A stretch of 64,000 nt of DNA from Pedobacter sp. ASV28 (GTDB taxonomy: Bacteria > Bacteroidota > Bacteroidia > Sphingobacteriales > Sphingobacteriaceae), in contig NZ_JAELTN010000018.1 of NCBI RefSeq assembly GCF_016428855.1, positions 1-64,000 of the forward strand. Direction: 5' to 3'. Below, piece after piece: positions 8,685-17,009 of the stretch. Within the stretch, counting starts at the first letter, position 1. Each line of letters starts with the position of its first letter. A model generated the notes under the pieces. The model saw nothing but the letters and a program-made list of their open reading frames with translations, was not told the DNA's origin and searched no databases. The position numbers and the translations under genes were made by a program.

Positions 8685-9179
8685 ATGACGAAATGTTACC
8701 CTTTAGAAAAAAATGTAATCAAAGTGCCCCGTTTTGAAGAAAGCGCAGGGTTTTATACCACTAAGCAGCGCAGTAAGACCATGGCTAAAATCAAGGGGAA
8801 AAATAGTGTGCCAGAGCTGCTGCTACGGAAGGCACTTTGGGCTAAAAACATTCGTTTCCGTATTCACCGAAACGATCTTTTGGGCAGACCAGATTTAGTG
8901 ATCGAAAAATATAAGTTAGCCATATTTATTGATGGCGATTTTTGGCACGGCTACCAGTGGAACGACAGAAAACCAAAAACTAACCAGAAATTTTGGTTGC
9001 CGAAGATTGAACGAAACATGCAACGAGATAGGTTTGTGAAGCAAAGTTTAGAGGGCATGGGTTATACTGTAATGCGTTTTTGGGAACATGAAGTAAAGCA
9101 TCACCTGATGGTTTGTGTCAATCAAGTGATGCTTTATATCGAAGCGGCCAGGAGCCTAAAAGTGCCAGATAAGATTTAA
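8685..9179 (+). CDS. vsr: Very short patch repair (Vsr) endonuclease, orphan
   Basis: Vsr nicks DNA 5' to T:G mismatches that arise when 5-methylcytosine deaminates. The core matches the family: RSKTMAKIKGKNSVPELLLRKAL (split here as RSKTMAKIKGKN then SVPELLLRKAL), LLGRPDLVIEKYKLAIF with the catalytic Asp70, DGDFWHGY with His88, then FWLPKIERNMQRD and VMRFWEHEV. The E. coli zinc-binding cysteines are absent, as in many non-enteric members. About 25 N-terminal residues precede the core. A GTG two codons earlier (8679) is a possible start, but ATG 8685 fits the promoter. No Dcm-type cytosine methyltransferase lies in the window, so its usual partner is missing or elsewhere. Confidence 0.9.
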   Translation: MTKCYPLEKNVIKVPRFEESAGFYTTKQRSKTMAKIKGKNSVPELLLRKALWAKNIRFRIHRNDLLGRPDLVIEKYKLAIFIDGDFWHGYQWNDRKPKTNQKFWLPKIERNMQRDRFVKQSLEGMGYTVMRFWEHEVKHHLMVCVNQVMLYIEAARSLKVPDKI

Positions 9180-9189
9180 GGTACTACAT

Positions 9190-10965
9190 TTATATGGCTT
9201 TTGTCATTTCTTTTAAGAAAGTCCGAGTTTCGTCGTCTAACAAAGGAGCCACGTTTTCATACACCAGTTGATGGTAATTGTTCAGCCAGGTAATATGAGC
9301 ATGTTCAAGCAATTCTTTCTTTACCAAAGTCGTGTCAATTGGCGCTAAGGTCAAAGTTTCAAAAGCATAGAACTCATTGAATTCATTTTGCTCATCTTTT
9401 ACCGTTAGCACCAAATTTTCAATGCGTATGCCATGTTTGCCTATTCTATAAATTCCGGGTTCTATGGAAGTAATGGTGCCCAGTTCAATAGGTATAGGTG
9501 TTGCCGATGCGTTAAAAATGTGAGGACCTTCATGCACGTTTAAATAATAACCCACCCCGTGGCCAGTACCATGACCATAGTTTAAGGCATAATCCCACAT
9601 TGGTCTACGGGTAATGGCATCAATCTGATAACCACAGGTACCCTTAGGAAAACGGGTTTTACAACCTTCTATCATGGCTTTTAAGACCAAGGTATAATCT
9701 GTACTTTCTTCAGGTGTATTTTCACCTAGCGGAATAACCCGGGTGATGTCTGTAGTGCCATATTGATATTGGCCACCAGAATCTACCAAAAATAAACCTT
9801 TTGCCTTAATGGCTACGTCACTTTCTGCTGTGGCTGCATAATGAGGTAAGGCACCATGCGCCCTATAGCCTGCAATGGTATTAAAGCTCTCGCCTACAAA
9901 ACCATCTTGGGCAGCCCTGAAGTCGCGTAATTTTTCTGCCGCCGAAATTTCGGTAATTTCTATTTTGCCTATATTATCTTTTATCCATTTAAAAAAATAA
10001 GTTATGGCGGCTCCATCCTTAATCATTGTTTTACGCGTATTTTTAATCTCAACGTCATTTTTAATGGCTTTGAAATAGGTAGATGGATTGGTCTCTAATA
10101 TCTTTTTAACGGATTGGGGAATTTGTTGATAGAGGTAGTAGCAATTTCGTTTAGGGTCAATTAAGATACTGCTGTGATCAGGTAGAGACGCCAAATCTTT
10201 GTCAATCGCATCATAGTTGGCAATAGTAATCCCGTTTGCTTTTAAATTGGTCAGATCGTCAGTAGATAATTTGCTTTCGTCAATATAGATCTTGGCTTCG
10301 CTTGAAGAAATGAGGGCAAAACTTAACACCACTGGATTGAAGCTTACATCTTGGCCCCTGATGTTGAATATCCAAGCCATATCATCAAGAGATGAGACTA
10401 AATGATGGGAGGCGTTTAGCCTGGCAAGTTCCTTTCTAATGGCTGTTAATTTGCTTGGCACAGATTGGCCAACCACTTTCTCGTCAATCAGAAAGGCGGG
10501 TTGAGCAGGTAGGGAGGGCCTGTCTTTCCAAATCTGCCCAATGTAATCCTTTTGTTCAAATTGAATATTTAAAGCAATAAGCTGTTTCTTTAGCTGTTCG
10601 CCCAATAAGATAGATACTGTTCTTTTATCAAATGCCACTGTAGCATTAATATCCAGTTTTTCAGCTAGCCAGTCGATATATTCGGCTACCCCTTGTGCTT
10701 TTAACTTAATCAGTTGGAAGCCACTGCCGGCCAGTTGTTCTTCGGCTTGTACAAAATATCTTGAATCGGCCCAAAGTCCTGCAAAATCTTGTGTGATGAC
10801 TACGGTACTTACAGAACCGGTAAAACCCGTTACAAAAGAAATGCTTTTATAATGATCAGGTAAGTATTCGCTCATGTGGGGGTCGGCAGATGGAATGATG
10901 TAGGCAGCAATGCCATCAATTTTCATTTGCTGGCGAATGGCTGATAATTTCTCAAGATAGGTCAT
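9190..10965 (-). CDS. Xaa-Pro aminopeptidase (aminopeptidase P, M24B)
   Basis: The enzyme removes N-terminal residues that precede proline. The 591-residue protein has two creatinase-like N-terminal domains (about 1-300), then the pita-bread M24 domain. Metal ligands are visible: Asp in LFLVDSGGQY, Asp in GTTDITR, His in GHGTGHGVGY, Glu in SIEPGIYR and Glu in GIRIENLV. A C-terminal extension (about 520-591) is usual for the longer, eukaryote-like aminopeptidase P. There is no signal peptide, so it is cytoplasmic. It converges on vsr with a 10-bp gap and has its own promoter box at 11004-11011. Confidence 0.95.
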   Translation of the reverse strand: MTYLEKLSAIRQQMKIDGIAAYIIPSADPHMSEYLPDHYKSISFVTGFTGSVSTVVITQDFAGLWADSRYFVQAEEQLAGSGFQLIKLKAQGVAEYIDWLAEKLDINATVAFDKRTVSILLGEQLKKQLIALNIQFEQKDYIGQIWKDRPSLPAQPAFLIDEKVVGQSVPSKLTAIRKELARLNASHHLVSSLDDMAWIFNIRGQDVSFNPVVLSFALISSSEAKIYIDESKLSTDDLTNLKANGITIANYDAIDKDLASLPDHSSILIDPKRNCYYLYQQIPQSVKKILETNPSTYFKAIKNDVEIKNTRKTMIKDGAAITYFFKWIKDNIGKIEITEISAAEKLRDFRAAQDGFVGESFNTIAGYRAHGALPHYAATAESDVAIKAKGLFLVDSGGQYQYGTTDITRVIPLGENTPEESTDYTLVLKAMIEGCKTRFPKGTCGYQIDAITRRPMWDYALNYGHGTGHGVGYYLNVHEGPHIFNASATPIPIELGTITSIEPGIYRIGKHGIRIENLVLTVKDEQNEFNEFYAFETLTLAPIDTTLVKKELLEHAHITWLNNYHQLVYENVAPLLDDETRTFLKEMTKAI

Positions 10966-11003
10966 ACTCTATACTATTTAAATTTTTGATTGGAAAGATG
11001 GTT

Positions 11004-11011
11004 CAAAAATA
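11004..11011 (-). promoter_or_regulatory. -7 box for the aminopeptidase P gene
   Basis: TATTTTTG on the minus strand, 38 nt before the ATG at 10965, inside the divergent region shared with the aldehyde dehydrogenase gene. Confidence 0.45.
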
Positions 11012-11160
11012 GCGGAATATTTGGCAATAAATTAAACGAAAACATGAAAAATGGTGAAGTTTAGTGCCGATTATAATTTAAAATTCATTTTAAAATTGGC
11101 AGACCGAAAGATAAAATAATAGCCCTAACTTTAAGTATAGGTTTACCTTAAAACATAGTG

Positions 11161-12645
11161 ATGTACAAAGACAGTAGCAATATAGAAATTGACAAGGTAT
11201 TAGAGAAAGCCGAAAAAGCATTTCATGTGTATAAAACTTGTTCCTTAAAACAACGTGCCAATTTCATGAGGGCTATAGCGTTCGCCATAACAGCATTGGG
11301 CAAAGAACTACTTAAAACTGCAGCCCAAGAAACCAATTTGCCCATAGCCCGTTTGGAAACGGAAAGAGCACGTACAATTTTTCAGTTGAATAGTTATGCG
11401 GATGCAGTCGAACGGGGACATTGGCTTGAAGCCCGTATAGATACGGCTATCGCTGATAAAACCCCGCCCAAACCCGATTTGCGAAAAATGTTGGTGCCAT
11501 TAGGGCCCGTGGTAGTATTTGGTGCCAGTAATTTTCCGTTTGCTTATTCTACAGCAGGTGGAGATACCGCTTGTGCATTTGCTGCAGGTTGTCCGGTTAT
11601 TGTAAAGGCACATCCGGCGCATCCCAAAACCTCCACTTTGGTAGCTAAGGCGATATGGGATGCAGCTTCGGAATGTAAAATGCCCGATGGAATATTTGCC
11701 CACCTGTACGGAGCAGGTGTTGAAGTAGGCGAATATTTGGCGAAACACCCTTTCGTAAAGGCAATAGGTTTCACAGGATCTTATAGTGGAGGTAAGGCAT
11801 TATTTGATTGGGCTAATCAACGAAAAATACCTATTCCAGTGTTTGCAGAGATGGGCAGTATAAATCCAGTTTTTTTGCTTCCCCGAAAATTAGAAACAGA
11901 TTACCTGCACACCGCTCAATTATTGGCGGCTTCTATTACCCAGAGCATGGGCCAGTTTTGTACTAATCCAGGCTTGGTTATCGCCCGGCAAAGTGAAGCG
12001 TTAGACCTTTATGTGGCCGAGTTAATTAACCAATTAAAGGAAATACAGCCTGCCAAGATGCTACATGAAGGAATTGCAAGAAATTTTAACGAAAACCTGA
12101 AAAAAGCTAAAGCACAGAAAGGCGTAAAGCTACTATATGAAACGAAAGGTGAAATAACCGTGGGAGGAGGGCCTATTACAATTACCCAAACCAATGCCCA
12201 AACTTTCTTAAGCAATCAAAAGCTACATGAGGAGATATTTGGTCCATATTCCTTATTGGTTATTTGTCAAAATGAAGATGAAATGTTAAAAGTGGCGCGA
12301 TGCTTGGAAGGACAGTTGACCGCAACATTGATGGCCAGTTCCGAAGACCTGAAAAATCATGGCAAACTCATGCATGCCATACAAGAAGTGTGTGGAAGGT
12401 TTATTCTTAATCAAGTACCTACAGGAGTGGAAGTATGCCTATCTATGCAACATGGTGGACCGTTTCCTTCCTGTACAGACAGTAGATTTACCGCTGTAGG
12501 TGCCGATGGAATTAAACGATTTGCCCGCCCTGTAGCTTTTCAAAATTGGGATAATGTATTTTTGCCCGACGAATTGAAGGATGAAAATCCACTAAATATT
12601 TGGCGTACAGTAAATGACGAACTCACACGCGGTGCTATGATGTAA
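11161..12645 (+). CDS. NADP-type aldehyde dehydrogenase (2,5-dioxovalerate/alpha-ketoglutarate semialdehyde type)
   Basis: This 494-residue aldehyde dehydrogenase has the family landmarks: cofactor region PLGPVVVFGASNFPFAYS, a GFTGSYSGGKALFD nucleotide-binding loop, catalytic Glu in FAEMGSINPVFLL and nucleophilic Cys in SMGQFCTNPG. The FAEMGSINP and SMGQFCTNPG patterns are those of 2,5-dioxovalerate (alpha-ketoglutaric semialdehyde) dehydrogenases, which convert that aldehyde to 2-oxoglutarate in hydroxyproline, glucarate or pentose degradation. None of the usual pathway partners adjoin it. The ATG at 11161 directly follows an in-frame GTG (11158); the ATG is preferred. Substrate assignment is inference. 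Confidence 0.85.
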   Translation: MYKDSSNIEIDKVLEKAEKAFHVYKTCSLKQRANFMRAIAFAITALGKELLKTAAQETNLPIARLETERARTIFQLNSYADAVERGHWLEARIDTAIADKTPPKPDLRKMLVPLGPVVVFGASNFPFAYSTAGGDTACAFAAGCPVIVKAHPAHPKTSTLVAKAIWDAASECKMPDGIFAHLYGAGVEVGEYLAKHPFVKAIGFTGSYSGGKALFDWANQRKIPIPVFAEMGSINPVFLLPRKLETDYLHTAQLLAASITQSMGQFCTNPGLVIARQSEALDLYVAELINQLKEIQPAKMLHEGIARNFNENLKKAKAQKGVKLLYETKGEITVGGGPITITQTNAQTFLSNQKLHEEIFGPYSLLVICQNEDEMLKVARCLEGQLTATLMASSEDLKNHGKLMHAIQEVCGRFILNQVPTGVEVCLSMQHGGPFPSCTDSRFTAVGADGIKRFARPVAFQNWDNVFLPDELKDENPLNIWRTVNDELTRGAMM

Positions 12646-12666
12646 GTTAGGTGATTTCTATATAAT

Positions 12667-12686
12667 ACTAATTCTATAGAATTAGT
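12667..12686. promoter_or_regulatory. 20-bp perfect palindrome, possible operator
   Basis: ACTAATTCTATAGAATTAGT is a perfect palindrome centred between 12676 and 12677. It lies between the aldehyde dehydrogenase stop and the TATTTTTG box at 12707-12714, and its right end covers the position where the -33 element would lie. There is no T-tract, so it is not an ordinary terminator. Confidence 0.45.
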
Positions 12687-12706
12687 AGTTTATTTAAATA
12701 AATTGT

Positions 12707-12714
12707 TATTTTTG
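12707..12714 (+). promoter_or_regulatory. -7 box for the hydrolase-hydroxylase operon
   Basis: TATTTTTG matches TAnnTTTG, 37 nt before the ATG at 12752. No TTTG occurs at the -33 position; the palindrome 12667-12686 occupies that site. Confidence 0.45.
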
Positions 12715-12751
12715 GAAAGTTTTGCGTGTTTAATCTCAAAATTTATCTAGA

Positions 12752-13507
12752 ATGCAATTACATTTCAATCAAGCTAAAACGAATTTTATATCCTATCGCC
12801 AAGCATCGGCTACCCAAGATATTGTATTGTTGCATGGATTGTTTGGCCATTTAAGTAATTGGAAAAGGGTAGAGCAAAAGTTTTCTTCCGATTATAGGGT
12901 TTGGTCTCCAGAATTACCTCTTTTTAACCAATTTTTGGGAGGAGGGTTAAATAAGTTGGTTTTATTCTTGGAGAGCTATCTGTCCAAAAATAAGATTACA
13001 AAACCTATTCTCATTGGAAATTCATTAGGAGGCCATGTGGCTTTGTTGTACACCTTAAAGCATCCAAACAGGGTTGAAAAATTGATTTTAACAGGTAGTT
13101 CGGGCTTGTATGAAAATACTTTTGGTGGTACTTTTCCAAGGATAAAGGATTATGATTATATCCGATCGAAAATAGAAGATGTATTTGATAGGAAGGAAGT
13201 TATAGATGAGGAAATGGTAGCCTATGTTTTTGACATTGTGCAGCAAAAGACCAAAGCATTATCGGTCATTATGTTGGCCAGAGATGCGCAAAAACAAAAC
13301 TTGAAAGACTATCTGCCACTTATTAAGATACCTGTATTGCTAATTTGGGGCTTGCAGGATATTGTTACACCACCAGAAGTAGCTGCCCAATTTCACGAAT
13401 GTTTACCTAATTCGGTTCTACATTATATCAACCATTGTGGGCATGCACCCATGATGGAGCAACCAGAATTGTTTAATGAATACGTAAGCCATTTTATAGC
13501 CTCGTAA
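12752..13507 (+). CDS. Alpha/beta hydrolase
   Basis: The 251-residue protein has the alpha/beta-hydrolase fold signatures: LLHGLFGHLSNW (oxyanion loop HG), nucleophile elbow IGNSLGGHVAL with the catalytic Ser, an acid in LLIWGLQDIVTPPE and the catalytic His in NHCGHAPMMEQPELF. It has no signal peptide. Such enzymes include esterases, MhpC-like C-C hydrolases and epoxide hydrolases; the substrate cannot be named. The next gene, a sterol-desaturase-like hydroxylase, begins 2 nt after its stop, so the two are certainly co-transcribed and may act on related lipid substrates. Confidence 0.88.
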   Translation: MQLHFNQAKTNFISYRQASATQDIVLLHGLFGHLSNWKRVEQKFSSDYRVWSPELPLFNQFLGGGLNKLVLFLESYLSKNKITKPILIGNSLGGHVALLYTLKHPNRVEKLILTGSSGLYENTFGGTFPRIKDYDYIRSKIEDVFDRKEVIDEEMVAYVFDIVQQKTKALSVIMLARDAQKQNLKDYLPLIKIPVLLIWGLQDIVTPPEVAAQFHECLPNSVLHYINHCGHAPMMEQPELFNEYVSHFIAS

Positions 13508-13509
13508 CC

Positions 13510-14730
13510 ATGTCTAATATTAATTATCTGGCATTCGCCATTCCAGCCTTTTTTATTTTTGTATACTTGGAGTATGTCTTAGCCGTTAGAAAGAACAAGG
13601 CACATATATTCAAGTATGAAAGTTCTGTATCTAATGTAAGCATTGGAATAGCAGAGCGATTATTAAATCTTTTTATTGCAGCTAGCTTCTTTGATTTGTT
13701 CAATTATATATATGGCCATTATGCCGTCTTTAATATTCCCAATGTTTGGTGGGTATGGGTGCTGCTTATATTGGTTACAGATCTAGTATGGTATTGGTAC
13801 CATAGATTAGGGCATGAAGTTAATTTTTTATGGGCCGCACACATTGTGCATCATCAGAGTGAAGAATTTAACCTTACCGTATCGGCACGAATTACCGCCT
13901 TTCAGGCTTTGATTAGAGGTTTTTTTTGGTGCTTATTGCCATTTCTAGGCTTCCATCCAACTATGGTAATGGTTATTTTAACGGTACATGGAGCCTACTC
14001 TTTCTTTACCCATACCCAACTGATTGGCAAATTAGGGTGGTTGGAAAATATATTGATTACACCATCATTACATGGGATACACCATGCCAGTAATGAAAAA
14101 TACCTAGATAAAAATTATGGTGATGTATTTGTATTTTGGGACAAGTTGTTCGGTACTTTCCAAAAAGAGGAAGAAGCGCCTATCTATGGTCTAACACATC
14201 CTATTAAAAGCTATAGTTTTCTATGGCAGCATTTTCATTATTATCTAGAACTGTTGGAGGCTTGTAGGAGAGAATCCGGATTTAAAAACAAGATGAAAGT
14301 GGTATTTGGTAGTCCGGCAGTTTTAGATCAGGACATTAGGCCAATATTGGAAAAAAGATACTTACCGCATCAAACTAAGGAGTATGCTAAATTTAAACTC
14401 AAAAACTATATTAATCTTCAATTGGTGATGAGTGTATTGGTGCTTACGGTGACCACTGCATGCTATAACCATTTCCAGATAGAGGATAAAATTTTTGCAC
14501 TACTCTTTATCCTGATTACGTTGATTAATTGTGGTGCTTTGTTAGAGCAGCGTAAATGGATCTATTATCTAGAATGTGTAAGGCTTATTTTTGTTGTAGG
14601 ATTTGTTTTGCTAAAAATAGATTACTTCGGCCTTATTTTTATTCCTACCATTATTCTTATCATATTAGAGAGGGTGTTCTCCCTAAGCCGTTTATATAGA
14701 AACTATGTGTTGCAATACGAAGAAGTCTAG
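13510..14730 (+). CDS. Sterol desaturase/fatty acid hydroxylase family membrane protein
   Basis: This 406-residue integral membrane protein has the eight-histidine di-iron pattern of the fatty acid hydroxylase superfamily: WYHRLGHEVNFLWAAHIVHH then HGIHHASNEKYLDKNYG. It has about four N-terminal membrane segments, a catalytic block at about 90-230, and a C-terminal part with a further three or four hydrophobic stretches (about 300-395). Members hydroxylate or desaturate lipid chains using O2 at the cytoplasmic membrane. It is 2 nt downstream of the alpha/beta hydrolase, and its stop lies 5 nt from the convergent uspA-like gene. The C-terminal membrane extension is a common variant in Bacteroidota. 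Confidence 0.88.
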   Translation: MSNINYLAFAIPAFFIFVYLEYVLAVRKNKAHIFKYESSVSNVSIGIAERLLNLFIAASFFDLFNYIYGHYAVFNIPNVWWVWVLLILVTDLVWYWYHRLGHEVNFLWAAHIVHHQSEEFNLTVSARITAFQALIRGFFWCLLPFLGFHPTMVMVILTVHGAYSFFTHTQLIGKLGWLENILITPSLHGIHHASNEKYLDKNYGDVFVFWDKLFGTFQKEEEAPIYGLTHPIKSYSFLWQHFHYYLELLEACRRESGFKNKMKVVFGSPAVLDQDIRPILEKRYLPHQTKEYAKFKLKNYINLQLVMSVLVLTVTTACYNHFQIEDKIFALLFILITLINCGALLEQRKWIYYLECVRLIFVVGFVLLKIDYFGLIFIPTIILIILERVFSLSRLYRNYVLQYEEV

Positions 14731-14735
14731 CGTTT

Positions 14736-15185
14736 TTAAATCTCTGCTTTATTTGGTACAATGAGTACCGGACAGGCCGATTTTCTGGCTACGTGTTCAG
14801 CCACACTGCCCATAAGGAAATGATTGATGCCCGTACGTCCATGCGTACCAATTACGATTAGGTCAGCTTTCCACTCTTCAGCCTGTTGTAAAATACCATG
14901 GCTTGCCGTATCCATAACAGAGAGATAGGTAGAAGATTTGCCATTCCCAAATTTATTTTCTATTTCCTTTAATAGGACATTGCTGTTTTCTACACTGTTA
15001 TCATAAACATCAATTAACACGGGTGCTAAAGCAAAATCTGGATTGGTGACGGGAGGTATGGGTTCGATAATATTTAACAGTGCCACTTCGGCATTAAATA
15101 AGTTGGCCATTTCATAACCTGCTTTAGCTGCTTTTTCGGCACAGGTGCTATTGTCAACTGCAATAAGAATTTTTTTATAGCTCAT
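14736..15185 (-). CDS. Universal stress protein, UspA family
   Basis: The 149-residue single-domain protein starts KKILIAVDNSTCAEKAAKAG and ends with the ATP-binding motif GTHGRTGINHFLMGSVAEHV followed by SACPVLIV, the G-x2-G-x9-G(S/T) signature of ATP-binding UspA proteins. These small cytoplasmic proteins respond to starvation and stress; the client process is usually unknown. It is monocistronic and converges on the hydroxylase gene. Confidence 0.93.
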   Translation of the reverse strand: MSYKKILIAVDNSTCAEKAAKAGYEMANLFNAEVALLNIIEPIPPVTNPDFALAPVLIDVYDNSVENSNVLLKEIENKFGNGKSSTYLSVMDTASHGILQQAEEWKADLIVIGTHGRTGINHFLMGSVAEHVARKSACPVLIVPNKAEI

Positions 15186-15313
15186 GATCTTCTTGTTTTT
15201 GCTTTAGCTAATTAACAAATTATTAACCATAAAGTTTCCATGGGTTAAACATAAAATTCAATGATTTATATCACATATTTGCATTACTTTTATGGCAGGT
15301 AATTAAAAGAAAT

Positions 15314-16093
15314 ATGGAATTGTACCACGTTTGCAGAATTTCGGTAGCCCCTTTAAGAAAAGAACCATCAGATAGAAGTGAGATTGTTTCACAATTATTA
15401 TTTGGAGATCGTGTACTGCTGCTGGAAAAAACAGAAAAATGGTGCCTAGTAAAAACCCATCATGATCATTATGAAGGTTGGATGGATTATAAGCAGCTTC
15501 AAAAAGTTTCATCGTTGCAATATAACGACGAAGAAAGCTATCATCATATAACCAATGCGCAGTTCGATAATAGGCTATTGGATGAAGAAGGTACAACGTA
15601 TTACTTAAGTCCGGGGTGTACCCTTCCCTTTTACCAAAATGGTTTTTGTTACTTGGGTGAGGAAAGATTTAAGGTATGTACTCCCGCCTTAATTCCCGAT
15701 CCATCAACTTTTATGTCTAAGGTAGAACAGACGGCAAAATTTTTCCTGAATTCGCCTTATTTATGGGGAGGTAGGACATTTTTTGGTATCGATTGTTCGG
15801 GTTTCGTTCAAACAGTTTATAAATTGTTGGGCTTAAATATTAGAAGGGATGCCTCGCAACAGGCAGAACAGGGGAATCTGGTTGACTTTCTAGCTTCGGC
15901 TAAATTGGGAGACCTGGCCTTTTTTGATAACGAAGAAGGTAAGATTATCCATGTTGGACTTATGCTTAGCAACTCGAGTATCATTCACGCTGCGGGTAAG
16001 GTGCGCATAGATCCAATTGATGATCAGGGCATCTATAATGCAGAGTTGGGTAAATACACCCATAAACTAAGAATCGTAAAGCGATATGTCTAA
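15314..16093 (+). CDS. NlpC/P60 (C40) peptidase with N-terminal SH3-like domain
   Basis: The 259-residue protein has an N-terminal bacterial SH3-like region (about 1-62: VAPLRKEPSDRSEIVSQLLF, then GWMDYKQL), a second SH3-like segment and a C-terminal NlpC/P60 domain (about 130-259). Catalytic residues are visible: Cys in FGIDCSGFVQ, His in IIHVGLML and a third His in SIIHAAG. Homologues are gamma-D-glutamyl-L-diamino acid endopeptidases (YkfC-like) that cut murein peptides. No clear signal peptide is present, so it may act on recycled muropeptides in the cytoplasm. A bidirectional terminator separates it from the convergent yceH-like gene. Confidence 0.92.
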   Translation: MELYHVCRISVAPLRKEPSDRSEIVSQLLFGDRVLLLEKTEKWCLVKTHHDHYEGWMDYKQLQKVSSLQYNDEESYHHITNAQFDNRLLDEEGTTYYLSPGCTLPFYQNGFCYLGEERFKVCTPALIPDPSTFMSKVEQTAKFFLNSPYLWGGRTFFGIDCSGFVQTVYKLLGLNIRRDASQQAEQGNLVDFLASAKLGDLAFFDNEEGKIIHVGLMLSNSSIIHAAGKVRIDPIDDQGIYNAELGKYTHKLRIVKRYV

Positions 16094-16098
16094 TGAGT

Positions 16099-16145
16099 AA
16101 AACTGAAAATAAAGGGCTTACAGGTTATTTTCAGCTTAAGTTTTT
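16099..16145. terminator. Bidirectional intrinsic terminator
   Basis: CTGAAAATAA (16103-16112) and TTATTTTCAG (16125-16134) form a perfect 10-bp stem with a 12-nt loop. T-rich tails follow on both strands (16140-16145 on plus; TTTT on minus), and it lies exactly between two convergent genes. Confidence 0.7.
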
Positions 16146-16148
16146 TGA

Positions 16149-16802
16149 TTACCCCATTAACTCTTTCATCAGCCGATCAAAATTTTCTTTCAGCTCGGCA
16201 AGTTCAATCTCTACCTTCGCTAAGCGTTCTTCTACTTGTGTGTTTGGTTTTGCTGCGCTTTCCTCTGCCGTGAAATCATCTTCATAATCTTCTGCGTCCC
16301 CACTGAACAAGTGTATATACCGTTGTTCCTTTTGTCCAGGTTTTTTCGGCAATTGTTTAATATAGGCAGGCTGTTCATTAGCAAGTTTCTCTAATACGGT
16401 TTGTACTTCTTCAAGTGTGTCAAATTCGTATAGTCGGCCAGAGTTGGTATTGATCTCTCCCGGTGTTTGCGGCCCTCGTAAAAATAATAGGCACATAACG
16501 GCTACTTCCGCAGGAACTAATGGGTAGACAATAGCGAAATTATGTTTGTATTTAATGTTTCTGATCGAACCTCCTGTGGCGGTAGAAATTAAACCGGAAA
16601 TTTTTAAGCTGTTTAAAGCAGTGCTTATGGTTGATTCATCATAATTCACCACCGGTTTGCGAGAGGTCTTCTGGTTGCAGGCGGCCAATAGGCCATTTAA
16701 GGTCATAGGGTAGTAATCGGGGGTAGTTCTGCATTTTTCCATCAATGCACCTAACACCCTTATTTGGGCGGCATCTAATACAGGTATGTTTTTTTCGTCC
16801 AT
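16149..16802 (-). CDS. YceH family protein (DUF480)
   Basis: The 217-residue protein has the DUF480/YceH layout of tandem winged-helix domains. It starts with LDAAQIRVLGALMEKCRTTP and YYPMTLNGLLAACNQKTSR, continues with LRGPQTPGEINTNSGRLYEF, and ends in an acidic linker and a coiled coil (about 185-217). The function of YceH is not established; a role in membrane or stress functions has been suggested for E. coli. It is monocistronic, with a TATATTTG box at 16841-16848. Confidence 0.92.
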   Translation of the reverse strand: MDEKNIPVLDAAQIRVLGALMEKCRTTPDYYPMTLNGLLAACNQKTSRKPVVNYDESTISTALNSLKISGLISTATGGSIRNIKYKHNFAIVYPLVPAEVAVMCLLFLRGPQTPGEINTNSGRLYEFDTLEEVQTVLEKLANEQPAYIKQLPKKPGQKEQRYIHLFSGDAEDYEDDFTAEESAAKPNTQVEERLAKVEIELAELKENFDRLMKELMG

Positions 16803-16840
16803 AAAAATGTTTTCGTTTAGTTGATATAGAGGTTGTGCTT

Positions 16841-16848
16841 CAAATATA
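16841..16848 (-). promoter_or_regulatory. -7 box for the yceH-like gene
   Basis: TATATTTG on the minus strand, 38 nt before the ATG at 16802. Confidence 0.45.
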
Positions 16849-17009
16849 GTAAACGTGAATTGGAAAACTATGTAAGGGTACTTTAAAATTAGTTACATAA
16901 TAAGCGATCCTTTTTCGGATGAAAACAGTCTATGATATAATCACTGCTTGCAAGGAAAGCAGAAGTTTGTTTATGGAATTGCCTTTAACAATTGATAAAT
17001 TAAATATAT

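Noticed and set aside
11500..12215. Several minus-strand open frames inside the aldehyde dehydrogenase gene
   Set aside because: They are antisense shadows of a strongly conserved gene; none shows a coding motif.
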